Source: Cyclobacteriaceae bacterium
GTDB lineage: Bacteria; Bacteroidota; Bacteroidia; Cytophagales; Cyclobacteriaceae
Assembly: GCA_012033595.1 (NCBI GenBank)
Contig: JAAUQL010000006.1
Location: forward strand, 28,264-92,263
Direction of reading: 5' to 3'
Length of the DNA stretch: 64,000 bases
Under the pieces are notes generated by a model that worked only from the letters and a program-made list of their open reading frames with translations, was not told the DNA's origin and searched no databases. This document shows, piece after piece, positions 32,760 to 42,204 of this stretch (positions within the stretch are counted from its first letter, which is position 1; each line of letters begins with the position of its first letter). Made by a program: the position numbers and the translations under genes.

Positions 32760-34102
32760 GTGTTCAAAAAAATACTTATTGCCAATAGAGGGGAAATTGC
32801 GCTCCGCATCATCAGGACCTGCCGCGAAATGGGCATCCCCACCGTAGCGGTATATTCTACCGCAGACCGCGAAAGTCTGCACATTCGATTTGCCGACGAG
32901 GCGGTGTGCATAGGCCCTGCACCCAGCAGTGCTTCTTACCTCAACATTCCCAACCTGATCGCTGCGGCAGAAATTACCAACGCCGATGCCATACATCCGG
33001 GATATGGGTTTCTTTCTGAAAACGCGGAATTTTCCCGGGTTTGTGCCGAAAACAATATCAAACTGATCGGTCCTTCGCCAGAGATGATTAACAAAATGGG
33101 CGACAAGGCCACTGCCAAAGAAACCATGAAAAAGGCCGGAGTGCCCACCGTGCCAGGCTCAGGAGGCCTCTTACAAGATGTGGCAGAGGGCAAAAGATTG
33201 GCCAAAAAATAGGCTATCCTGTCATCCTCAAAGCCACTGCCGGCGGCGGGGGCAAAGGCATGCGTGTAGTCAACAAAGAAGAGGAATTTCAGGCTGCCTG
33301 GGATTCGGCCAGATTGGAATCCGGAGCCGCCTTTGGCAACGCCGGTCTGTACCTCGAAAAATACATCCTCAATCCGAGGCATGTGGAAATTCAGATCATC
33401 GGCGACAAATATGGTAAAGTTTGTCACCTCTCTGAGCGTGACTGCTCCATCCAACGGCGACACCAAAAACTGATCGAAGAAACACCATCGCCCATAGTGA
33501 ACGATAAATTAAGAAAAAAAATGGGCGAGGCGGCCATCAAAGGCGGGGAAGCCATCCGCTACGAAGGCGCCGGAACGGTAGAATTTCTCGTGGATGGCAA
33601 CGGGGATTTTTATTTTATGGAAATGAACACCCGAATACAGGTTGAACACCCGATTACCGAGCAAGTGACCAACTTTGACCTGATCAAAGAACAGATAAAA
33701 GTGGCCAATGGCGAGAAAATATCCGGCAAAAATTATTTCCCGCAACTTTATTCTATGGAATGCCGCATCAACGCCGAAGATCCTGCCAAAGGTTTTAGAC
33801 CCTGCCCGGGCAAAATCACCTCGCTCAACTTTCCGGGTGGTCATGGCGTACGCATCGATAGCCATGTCTATGCCGGATATACCATTCCTCCCAACTATGA
33901 CAGCATGATCGCCAAACTAATCGTGACTGCGCAATCGCGCGATGAGTGCATCGTGAGAATGAAAAGAGCACTGGATGAATTTATTATTGAGGGCATAAAA
34001 ACCACCATTCCATTTCACAAAAAAATAATGATGGACAAAACCTTCAGATCCGGGCAATTCACTACGGCTTTCCTTGACAATTTTGACTTTAGCGATATGT
34101 AG
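32760..34102 (+). CDS. accC: Acetyl-CoA carboxylase biotin carboxylase (one frameshift)
   Basis: GTG start; [34 protein letters not shown]...; GKRLAKK* becomes [28 protein letters not shown] if one A is restored in the A-run at about 33205-33211. Confidence 0.97.
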
Positions 34103-34128
34103 CCTGCTGTTTCGAGTCAGTGCGCAAA

Positions 34129-34164
34129 AAAATCCAGGCCGGCAACGAACCTGGATTTTTTTTG
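34129..34164 (+). terminator. Rho-independent terminator after accC
   Basis: AAAATCCAGG-loop-CCTGGATTTTTTTT, perfect 10-bp stem with T-tract. Confidence 0.85.
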
Positions 34165-34193
34165 CACTTTCATTTTCACTAACTTGATGTATC

Positions 34194-34484
34194 ATGACTT
34201 ACCACGATTTCATTTTGAGCCTCAAAGATGATATCGCGCCCCGTGGCTTACAACGCAATTTGTACGCACTTTGGCTTGATGCCTAAGGACTATGGAATGA
34301 AGCTCACGACATAGCGCAACATATCAGTGGTGTAGAAGGCGATCTGATACATGGCTATTTGCACCGCAAAGAAGGCGACACTGCCAACGCATCTTATTGG
34401 TATGCAAGGGCAAAAAGCATTATGCCCGAAATGGAAACTGAAGAAGAATGGGATATGCTTGTCAGGAGGTTTTTGCCGGAATAA
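34194..34484 (+). pseudogene. Small hypothetical protein with single in-frame TAA at codon 31
   Basis: MTYHDFILSLKDDIAPRGLQRNLYALWLDA*GLWNEAHDIAQHISGVEGDLIHGYLHRKEGDTANASYWYARAKSIMPEMETEEEWDMLVRRFLPE*; frame is otherwise open for 96 codons. Confidence 0.7.
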
Positions 34485-34628
34485 TAAGGCCTTCTGACTA
34501 ACTACCATCATCATGTTTCCGGGTAATTCAACAGGGCTTTGCTACAATTTTCGGATGTGTTTTGAATGAATATTCAGGCATTAGGCTAATCAAGCTTGCA
34601 CTTGACCCAGTGATGTGAAACAATTGAT
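34482..34628. repeat. Degenerate dispersed repeat, family A copy 2
   Basis: Aligns by eye with 6498-6645. Confidence 0.7.
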
Positions 34629-34784
34629 ACTATACAATCTGCGTATCAATCTACTTCTTGCCACAGTAAACTAAAGAAACATTACGACAATAGAATGCTA
34701 CTGGCACCACACACCGCAGCCCCGCTCCTTCGAGCCAAAACCTCCCCTCACATTCGGCCTAAGATATGACCATGGGTGTCCGGG

Positions 34785-35894
34785 TTATCGTTTCATAAAG
34801 AATTTTCTCAACTTATTGGTGGTCAACTCATACTTTTCCGTACCGGAATTGCCTATAAGAAAAGCCCACGGTTTGAGCGATTCTATTTTTTCGCAGATGA
34901 TCCGGATAGTGGCCAAAATTGGCACCACGATAAACATGCCCGGAATACCCCAGACTATCCCCCCGATGAGCACCCCGAGAATGATAAAAAATGGATTGAC
35001 CCGTACCTGCCCTCCAGTGATATTGGGCGTGAGAATGTTGTTTTCAGTAAACTGTATGATGATGAACAAAATGAGTACACCAACCGCCGTGCCCGGTCCA
35101 TTGCCGGTGAGCAGGGCCATAGCCAATGGAAAGGAAAACCCTATGATAGTGCCGAAGTAGGGGATAAAATTGAAAATGGCCGCGATGAGCCCCAGCAGAA
35201 GCCAGTATTTGACCCCGATGATGTATAGCCCCAAAGAGTTGAGAAAGCACAAAATGAGCACCACTATAAAAACCCCTCCCATATATTTTTTCATCACTAT
35301 GGAAATTTCCCTGATGATCTGATCGGTCTTTTCATGGCCCTTTTCCGGAAGTATCATTAAAATAAAGGTGCGGTACTTATTGCGGTAGTACAGCAAAAAA
35401 AACACATAAACCGGCATGATAAAGACCGTAAACACGGTTTGTACCGTGGCGGTCAATAAAAAATCGAGGTTGTCGGTGCTGGTTTGAAACAGATGGGAGA
35501 CAGATTTTTTGAGATTGGATTGTTGAGCTTCTGATACCGTACCAAACTGCGACTCGACCTGAGTAAAAAACGCATCAATATTTTTGACGGCCTGATTTTC
35601 CAGGGCGGGGAGGTCTTTGAGCAAAAATCGCAATTGCGAATAGATAAACAGGATACTACCGTAAACGATGACGATACCCACAAGCACAGTGAGAAGTATA
35701 CCGGGAATGCGAGGCACAGATAGCTTGTCAAAGACTTTGGCGATAGGGTATAGCAGATAGGCAAACAGAATCCCGAAAAAAATCGGATAGAGAAAATTCC
35801 TGAATTCTACCAAAAAGGTATGTAGCAATAGAAAAAAAAGCATTAGGAACACTGTTCTGGTAATGCGGTCGTGCGGGAAAATTTTCCTTTCCAT
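34785..35894 (-). CDS. AI-2E family transporter
   Basis: Multi-TM; FNFIPYFGTIIGFSFPLAMALLTG...NILTPNITGGQVRVNPFFIILGVLIGGIVWGIPGMFIVVPILATIRIICE. Confidence 0.93.
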   Translation of the reverse strand: MERKIFPHDRITRTVFLMLFFLLLHTFLVEFRNFLYPIFFGILFAYLLYPIAKVFDKLSVPRIPGILLTVLVGIVIVYGSILFIYSQLRFLLKDLPALENQAVKNIDAFFTQVESQFGTVSEAQQSNLKKSVSHLFQTSTDNLDFLLTATVQTVFTVFIMPVYVFFLLYYRNKYRTFILMILPEKGHEKTDQIIREISIVMKKYMGGVFIVVLILCFLNSLGLYIIGVKYWLLLGLIAAIFNFIPYFGTIIGFSFPLAMALLTGNGPGTAVGVLILFIIIQFTENNILTPNITGGQVRVNPFFIILGVLIGGIVWGIPGMFIVVPILATIRIICEKIESLKPWAFLIGNSGTEKYELTTNKLRKFFMKR

Positions 35895-36148
35895 TTTATA
35901 ATAGCATAAATTTGTTGAAGGTATAAAAAAACCAATTCACATTGATACCACGAAGACAAAAGCAAAATTTGTTTTTGGCTTTTTTCGAAATTCAGTAGCG
36001 TTTTTCGGATGATGCGTTAACAACCTCCTTTCGATTTTTTGATTTGCGCTGTAATCCGCTCAATCAATTACCTGCCCGACTGTACTGATGCCTGGTAACG
36101 CGAAGAATCGCGTGCTATTGATCCTAAGCCTGAGGCAGTGGCGACCAC

Positions 36149-37141
36149 CTACCCCCCTATCACCGACATGGACTCGCCGATCGGATTATTTGTCCCCCTG
36201 AGTTTTTCTGCTTCAAATCCATCCCGAGCTCGCTTTTGTACCACCCTCACGATCGAATCTCTGATGACTTCATCGCGCTCGCCCTGCCGCAAAAGCGCTT
36301 TCAAATCCAGGACATTGTGCCCATAAAGACAGGTGCGCATTTCACCGGTGGACGTGATGCGAATACGGTCGCAAGTGCCACAAAAGGTACGGCTAAAGGC
36401 AGCGATAATGCCCACATCGCCCATTGCCTTGTAAAAGGTATAATTCTGTGAAGTTGAATTTGGAGCTGCTGGCACGGGGCTGATATCAGGAAACCGGGAC
36501 TTCAGTTTGGCAAGAATGCGGACATGATCCCATTTGATGCCTGCATGTACTGATCCGGTACCGTTGAAGGGCATTTCTTCTATAAAGCGGACTGAGACCG
36601 GGTAGTTCATGGCCAGCTCAGCCAGCGGAACAATCTCGTGATCGTTGATGCCTGGCATTACCACGGCATTGATCTTAATGGCAAAGCCTTCGTCGAGCAT
36701 CTGGTGAAAGGTGGACATCACATTGTCAAACTCATCGCGCCGTGTGATTTTATGAAAATTTTGTGCATCGAGGCTGTCGAGACTCAGGTTGATCTGTTGT
36801 ATCCTACACGCTTTCAATTGCGACAAATACGGTCGGGTAAGGATGCCATTGGTGGTCAGGCTCAGTTTTTTTATCTGTTTGTTGTCCGCTAAACTGCCAA
36901 TAAACCCGATAAGATCTTTTCTGACGAAAGGTTCGCCGCCCGTGATTCTGATCTTGTCCACACCCATGCTGGTGAAAATGCCGCACAGCCTGATCATTTC
37001 TTCGTATGAGAGCAGCTGGTCTTTGGGTAAAAAGTGAATACCTTCCTCCGGCATACAATAAAAACACCTAAGGTTGCACCGGTCTGTGACCGAAAGCCGC
37101 AGATATCTTATTTCCCTACCAAATTGATCTGTTAGCTGCAT
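36149..37141 (-). CDS. moaA: GTP 3',8-cyclase
   Basis: LRLSVTDRCNLRCFYCMPEEGIHFLPKDQLLSYEEM...RITGGEPFVRKDL; C-terminal FCGTCDRIRITSTGEMRTCLYG and terminal GG. Confidence 0.97.
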   Translation of the reverse strand: MQLTDQFGREIRYLRLSVTDRCNLRCFYCMPEEGIHFLPKDQLLSYEEMIRLCGIFTSMGVDKIRITGGEPFVRKDLIGFIGSLADNKQIKKLSLTTNGILTRPYLSQLKACRIQQINLSLDSLDAQNFHKITRRDEFDNVMSTFHQMLDEGFAIKINAVVMPGINDHEIVPLAELAMNYPVSVRFIEEMPFNGTGSVHAGIKWDHVRILAKLKSRFPDISPVPAAPNSTSQNYTFYKAMGDVGIIAAFSRTFCGTCDRIRITSTGEMRTCLYGHNVLDLKALLRQGERDEVIRDSIVRVVQKRARDGFEAEKLRGTNNPIGESMSVIGG

Positions 37142-37153
37142 AGCGGCAGGGTT

Positions 37154-37513
37154 TTACTTTTTAAAATTTGTTTTTCTGCCAAAGTCCTTTTCAACCACGA
37201 TTTCTATGTCTTCGCCGGTATCGGCCTTAATGAACGTTTTCACTGCAAATGATTCCGACCGCTGCCAATCGCCCTCAGTTTCGACAGGCAAGGTGATACT
37301 AAAGGCCTTATCAAAAAGCGTGATGCCAAGTGAAGCCCTTTCGGGATGGATTAGGACGGCATATTTATATCTGGCTTCCTCTGAAAAACGAATTTCTTCT
37401 TCGATGCACTTGTTTTCGAAAAGCCCCGATACCTCTTCATGGCTCAACCTTACCCTGATACTCCCAGGCTCCATTCGTAGTTTCATAGCTTCAAATATAA
37501 GCCCTTCCTTCAA
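37154..37513 (-). CDS. Conserved hypothetical protein next to moaA
   Basis: MKLRMEPGSIRVRLSHEEVSGLFENKCIEEEIRFSEEARYKYAVLIHPERASLGI; no domain recognised with confidence. Confidence 0.7.
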   Translation of the reverse strand: MKEGLIFEAMKLRMEPGSIRVRLSHEEVSGLFENKCIEEEIRFSEEARYKYAVLIHPERASLGITLFDKAFSITLPVETEGDWQRSESFAVKTFIKADTGEDIEIVVEKDFGRKTNFKK

Positions 37514-37555
37514 ATATGTATTTACTTATCTGCCTACAATACGTATTTTTGGAAG

Positions 37556-37813
37556 ATGGAAATGCAAATAGTCACGGTAAATATTCTATTTTTTGGCATC
37601 ACCAAAGACCTGGCCGGCAAACAAAGAATGCAAATGCAATTGCCGGCAAAGTCAACCGTGGCCGACTTCAAAAAGGCGCTTTACCACGCCCACCCTGCAT
37701 TGATTTCAATGAATTCCATGGCCGTTGCCGTCAATAGCGAATATGCTTTCGATGACCAGCTCATAGAAGAAAACGACGAAATTGCCCTGATACCACCAGT
37801 AAGCGGAGGCTGA
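37556..37813 (+). CDS. moaD: Molybdopterin synthase sulfur carrier subunit
   Basis: Ubiquitin-like, ends EIALIPPVSGG*. Confidence 0.92.
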   Translation: MEMQIVTVNILFFGITKDLAGKQRMQMQLPAKSTVADFKKALYHAHPALISMNSMAVAVNSEYAFDDQLIEENDEIALIPPVSGG

Positions 37814-37814
37814 T

Positions 37815-38225
37815 ATGATACTTCTCGATCAAAAGCCGCTAAATATCCAACAAGCCATTGACCATGTGAGCGACCCTTCTGTGGGCGGCATCGATGTATT
37901 TATCGGCACAGTACGCAACACCACCCATGGCAAACAAGTGGTAGCGCTCGATTTTGAGGCATATGAAAAAATGGCAATATCGGAATTGGCTAAAATTGCT
38001 GATGCAGCCAGAAAAAAATGGCCTGTGGAAAAAATCGCGATCATGCATGCCCTCGGAAGGAAGGCCGTAGGCGAATTGGCCGTGGTAATAGCCGTGTCTG
38101 CTGCCCACCGCGATGCAGCATTTGGCGCATGCCGTTTTATCATAGATTCGCTAAAGCAGACCGTTCCGATATGGAAAAAAGAAGTCTTTGCCGACGGTGA
38201 AGTCTGGGTAATGCCCCACCCCTGA
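37815..38225 (+). CDS. moaE: Molybdopterin synthase catalytic subunit
   Basis: VGGIDVFIGTVRNTTHGKQVVALDFEAYEKMA...AVVIAVSAAHRDAAFGACRFIIDSLKQTVPIWKKE. Confidence 0.96.
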   Translation: MILLDQKPLNIQQAIDHVSDPSVGGIDVFIGTVRNTTHGKQVVALDFEAYEKMAISELAKIADAARKKWPVEKIAIMHALGRKAVGELAVVIAVSAAHRDAAFGACRFIIDSLKQTVPIWKKEVFADGEVWVMPHP

Positions 38226-38264
38226 ATTACTGGATTTTTTTTAAAACATTTAACTTTTATACTG

Positions 38265-39587
38265 ATGCTGAACCTGGTAAAAAAGATAGAGAAGTTCGTC
38301 GATAAAGACATCTGGCAGCCGAGGTACAATAACCTGCCCGGGTACAAAGGCATATTGGTTTTTTACTTTCGCGTGCTCGTGCTGTCGGTTCGCAACTATG
38401 TAGAAGACAAAGTAGCGATCAGGGCATCGGCGCTCACTTTTTTTACCTTACTTTCTATTGTGCCGGTATTGGCTATGGGATTTGGCATAGCCCAGGGTTT
38501 TGGGGTCAAGGAATTGCTCATCAGGCAAATCAAGCAAAGCCTCGAAGGGCACCAGGAGGTATTTGATTATGTTGCTTCCTTTGCCGATTCGATGTTGCAA
38601 AACACCCAGGGAGGCTGGCTGGCCGGCATTGGCATTATTGTATTGCTGTGGTCGGTGATCAAGGTATTGTGGAACATCGAATTGTCGTTCAATTTTATCT
38701 GGCATGTCAAAAAACAGCGGAGCTATGTGAGAATGCTCACAGATTATTTGGCCATTATTGTCGTAGCGCCGATTCTGATCGTATTGTCGGGCAGTATCAG
38801 TATTTTTATTTCCACGCAAATCACCAGGCTGTCCAGCGAAGTCACGCTTTTGGAGACCTTTAGCCCGTTCATTGTCTTTTTACTTAATTTTTCACCATTT
38901 GTCATCATCTGGATTTTGCTCACATTATTGTATATGGTCATGCCTTTTACGATAGTGAATTTCAAATCTGCGCTGATCGCGGCGATAGTGGCCGGGTCTG
39001 CTTTTCAACTGGTGCAATGGGGCTATATCCATTTTCAGGTAGGGGTTTCCCGATTCAATGCGATTTATGGCAGCTTCGCTGCTTTCCCCATGTTTCTGGT
39101 ATTTTTGCAGCTTTCATGGATCATCGTTCTGTTTGGCGCTGTTTTGTCTTATGCCTATCAAAATGTGACCAACTACGAATTTGAAGAAAACGTGCAATCG
39201 CTAAGCCATCAGTATAGAATTATGGCCTGTCTGGCTGTGTTGCATTCCATTGTCAAATCTTTTGAGTTGGGCGAAAAACCCGTGAGCCCCAACGAGCTGG
39301 TAGAACGGTACGGCGCTCCGCATAAAATGGTGGCCTATACCATTGACACCCTGATGGCAGCCGGACTGATTGCTGAAACAGAAATTGATCAAAAACAGGT
39401 TTATTTGCCGATAATGGATATCCATAAGATGGATCTGAGCTATGCCATCAATAAATTGAACGACCAGGGAAAATCAGATATCCCTTTCGATGACAGTGAA
39501 ATGGTGAACAGACTAATGGAAAAATTGCGACAACTGAGGCAAGAGCTCAAAACATCGAATCATAATATTTTGATCAAGGATTTGTAA
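38265..39587 (+). CDS. YihY/virulence factor BrkB family membrane protein
   Basis: KVAIRASALTFFTLLSIVPVLAMGFGIAQGFG...RFNAIYGSFAAFPMFLVFLQLSWIIVLFGAVLSYAYQN. Confidence 0.93.
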   Translation: MLNLVKKIEKFVDKDIWQPRYNNLPGYKGILVFYFRVLVLSVRNYVEDKVAIRASALTFFTLLSIVPVLAMGFGIAQGFGVKELLIRQIKQSLEGHQEVFDYVASFADSMLQNTQGGWLAGIGIIVLLWSVIKVLWNIELSFNFIWHVKKQRSYVRMLTDYLAIIVVAPILIVLSGSISIFISTQITRLSSEVTLLETFSPFIVFLLNFSPFVIIWILLTLLYMVMPFTIVNFKSALIAAIVAGSAFQLVQWGYIHFQVGVSRFNAIYGSFAAFPMFLVFLQLSWIIVLFGAVLSYAYQNVTNYEFEENVQSLSHQYRIMACLAVLHSIVKSFELGEKPVSPNELVERYGAPHKMVAYTIDTLMAAGLIAETEIDQKQVYLPIMDIHKMDLSYAINKLNDQGKSDIPFDDSEMVNRLMEKLRQLRQELKTSNHNILIKDL

Positions 39588-39629
39588 GACATCAACTTCC
39601 ACAATCGCTGCACCCGCAAGTGTTTACCT

Positions 39630-40343
39630 TCAGCACCTGTCGGCTTTTTTCGTTTCTTTTTTCTCGCGGTATATACAATTGACCATATCGCACAGATTGC
39701 AGACGTAACCCTTTCGGCGTACATTTTCGCCAATGCCAATGACACCGCTCACCGATTTGATCGGCTGCATGAGCGATGAAGCGGTAAGTGTGATGCCACA
39801 AAAATCTTGGGGGAAGAAAGAGAACAACTTCTGTTGCTCGCCCACACTCCAACCGCAATAGCCCGGGCTGTAGCGGTCGGTGATGTGCAATCCTTGAGAT
39901 TCCATCTGGTTTTCCAGGTCGGCCTGGATTTTGTCCATGGCCGATTCCACGATTTCTGACCCCACTACATCGGCAATATATCCTTTGATAAAATCGCCCT
40001 CATGCATCAATTCTTTGGAATAATTGCTGATGCCTGGCCCTGCGGTGCAGACAAACAGGGCGGTGGCATCCATTTTTTTCAGTTGGTTGGTGATGATCTT
40101 TTTCACATCAAACTCCACCCCGTGGATGTGCAGTGTCTTATCGTCCCGATTGACAGCAATATCTTGCTTGATAACGTACCCACCCCGAATATCGCACAGA
40201 TCATGAGCTTGGTTCAATACCTCGCGGATCAGTTGAGGCATGGGTTCGGGTGCCTGACCCGGTTGGTAGCCCATAAATTTTTCGATGATGTCCGTGCTCA
40301 CTTCCAATTCATCAAAGCGATAATTATATTCCTGTAATTCCAT
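39630..40343 (-). CDS. Stand-alone vitamin-B12-dependent methionine synthase activation domain protein
   Basis: RGGYVIKQDIAV...DRYSPGYCGWSVGEQQKLFSFFPQDFCGITLTASSLMQPIKSVSGVIGIGENV; Cys-rich tail YVCNLCDMVNCIYR. TAATG overlap with upstream gene. Confidence 0.88.
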   Translation of the reverse strand: MELQEYNYRFDELEVSTDIIEKFMGYQPGQAPEPMPQLIREVLNQAHDLCDIRGGYVIKQDIAVNRDDKTLHIHGVEFDVKKIITNQLKKMDATALFVCTAGPGISNYSKELMHEGDFIKGYIADVVGSEIVESAMDKIQADLENQMESQGLHITDRYSPGYCGWSVGEQQKLFSFFPQDFCGITLTASSLMQPIKSVSGVIGIGENVRRKGYVCNLCDMVNCIYREKKETKKADRC

Positions 40344-41272
40344 TATCCTGCCAATGCTTTATAATTCCTGCTAAACTCCAAAAGGTCAAACCCTTCCCCT
40401 ATCACAATTAGTTCCGTAGAACCATGGAAATAAGCCAATTTTTTAAATTCTGTTTGGTCGAATGAGCTTTGTACCGCCATTCCTCCATCATCCGACAATT
40501 TAGCAAAACCTTTGATGCGGATGGTTTTTTTGGCGTAATTATCGATCAATTCCCTGAGATTGTCTATGGATACCGGTCTGGAAGAACGAAATACTCCCAC
40601 ACCTATGTCGGGTCTTCCGCAACCCTCAAATTGGGCATTTTGCTCCTTCATTTTCATGGCCACGGTTTCATGCAAATTTTGCATCGATAATTCCCTTTCG
40701 GGAATATCGCAAAAGGTACTGCTGATTATGCTTGCAAATGGGTTCAGATCAGCAATAATTTGCGCCGACTGCTCGATTTGGGTAGCCGTGGCCACATCGG
40801 TTTTGTTCACGATGACCACATCGGCAATACGCACCTGATGTTGCAGCCTGGCCATGAGCCCTTGCTGCCTATGAAAGTTGGCTGCATCTACTACCGTCCA
40901 TACTTTGGCGAGATAGAGCACTTCTCTGAGGTCTTTGAAATCAAGAAGCTGGGCGATAGCGATGGGGTCGGAAAGTCCGGAAGCCTCCAAAAAAACCATA
41001 TCGGGCTGATGCTTGTCCACAAATTGCCTTAAAGAAACCATAAAATCGCCCAGCAGGCACACGCAAAACACGGAGCCGTTGTTGATTTCCAGGATTTCAA
41101 ATTGGGCTCCTTCCCGTTTTAATGCTGCCCCATCCATATTGGCCGGAGCAAATTCATTTTGAATGATTGCGACCTTTTTGGTGGGTGCATATTTTTCCAA
41201 TATCCTTTTAAGAAAGGTGGTTTTGCCACTTCCCAAAAAACCCGTTACCAAAAAAAATGGGATTTGCCTCAC
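40343..41272 (-). CDS. CobW/G3E-family GTPase (metal chaperone-like)
   Basis: VRQIPFFLVTGFLGSGKTTFLKRIL...VVIVNKTDVA; GTG start overlaps stop of upstream gene (GTGA). Confidence 0.9.
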   Translation of the reverse strand: MRQIPFFLVTGFLGSGKTTFLKRILEKYAPTKKVAIIQNEFAPANMDGAALKREGAQFEILEINNGSVFCVCLLGDFMVSLRQFVDKHQPDMVFLEASGLSDPIAIAQLLDFKDLREVLYLAKVWTVVDAANFHRQQGLMARLQHQVRIADVVIVNKTDVATATQIEQSAQIIADLNPFASIISSTFCDIPERELSMQNLHETVAMKMKEQNAQFEGCGRPDIGVGVFRSSRPVSIDNLRELIDNYAKKTIRIKGFAKLSDDGGMAVQSSFDQTEFKKLAYFHGSTELIVIGEGFDLLEFSRNYKALAG

Positions 41273-42150
41273 TTTTTTACAATTTCTACGATTCTGGCAA
41301 TATGCGCTGGCGTGGTGCCGCAACATCCTCCAATAATATTGGCACCGGCCTCTACCAGTTCGTGGGTAAATTGTGCCATTTCCTCCGGTGATTCGGGGAA
41401 CACCGTTTTGCCATCCTTGTACAAAGGCATGCCTGCATTGGAGTGGATCAGCACCGGAATATCCCCATTAGCTTGTCTTATCTCCTTTACAATACCAACC
41501 ATGTCTCTGGTGCCGTTGCCGCAATTGGCACCGATCAGGTCTGCTCCTGCATCGACGATCTGCATCACCATGTCGGTGGGCGATACGCCCATCATCGATC
41601 TAAATTCGTTTGTGAGCGTCTTGTCGAAGGTCATGGTGCAGAACACCTCGCATCTTGTATGTTCTTTTGCAGCCTTAATGGCAAGAATCGCCTCTTCCAG
41701 ATCGGTCATGGTCTCAATCATGATGGCATCGGCGCCTCCTGCTTCCAGCGCCATGGCCTGCTCTTTAAATCCGTCATACAATGCTTCGACAGTGACTTCG
41801 CCCATCATGAGTATCTTGCCCGTGGGGCCGATAGAGCCAAGTACGAATTTGTCAGGACCTGCAGCCTGGCGGGATATTGCTGCGGCGGCTTTGTTGATCT
41901 CAAAAACTCGGTCTTGCAGGCCGTAATTCTTTAGCTTAAACACACTCCCTCCAAAGCTGTTGGTTTCGATCATATCCGCTCCGGCATCGATATATCTCCG
42001 GGCGATATCCAGCACATCGTCGGCCCTGGTGATATTCCACAATTCGGGACATTCGCCGGGTTCCAACCCTTTGGCCTGCAAAAAAGTGCCCCAGGCTCCA
42101 TCAGAAACCAATGTTTTGCCCGATTTAATTAAGTCTGTTATCTTTTTCAT
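41269..42150 (-). CDS. Homocysteine S-methyltransferase (MetH N-terminal-like) domain protein
   Basis: LVSDGAWGTFLQAKGLEPGECPELWN...ETNSFGGS...GANCGNGTRDM...NIIGGCCGTTPAHI: Zn-binding Cys motifs of homocysteine methyltransferases. Confidence 0.93.
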   Translation of the reverse strand: MKKITDLIKSGKTLVSDGAWGTFLQAKGLEPGECPELWNITRADDVLDIARRYIDAGADMIETNSFGGSVFKLKNYGLQDRVFEINKAAAAISRQAAGPDKFVLGSIGPTGKILMMGEVTVEALYDGFKEQAMALEAGGADAIMIETMTDLEEAILAIKAAKEHTRCEVFCTMTFDKTLTNEFRSMMGVSPTDMVMQIVDAGADLIGANCGNGTRDMVGIVKEIRQANGDIPVLIHSNAGMPLYKDGKTVFPESPEEMAQFTHELVEAGANIIGGCCGTTPAHIARIVEIVKK

Positions 42151-42204
42151 TCCGTATTTGGGTTTATTGTTTTAGCGGATTTTTGGCTTAGCAAGCACCT
42201 GCCC

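Noticed and set aside
32760-34102. accC as two separate genes or a pseudogene
   Set aside because: One A restored in a homopolymer gives a continuous biotin carboxylase; an essential gene is unlikely to be broken.
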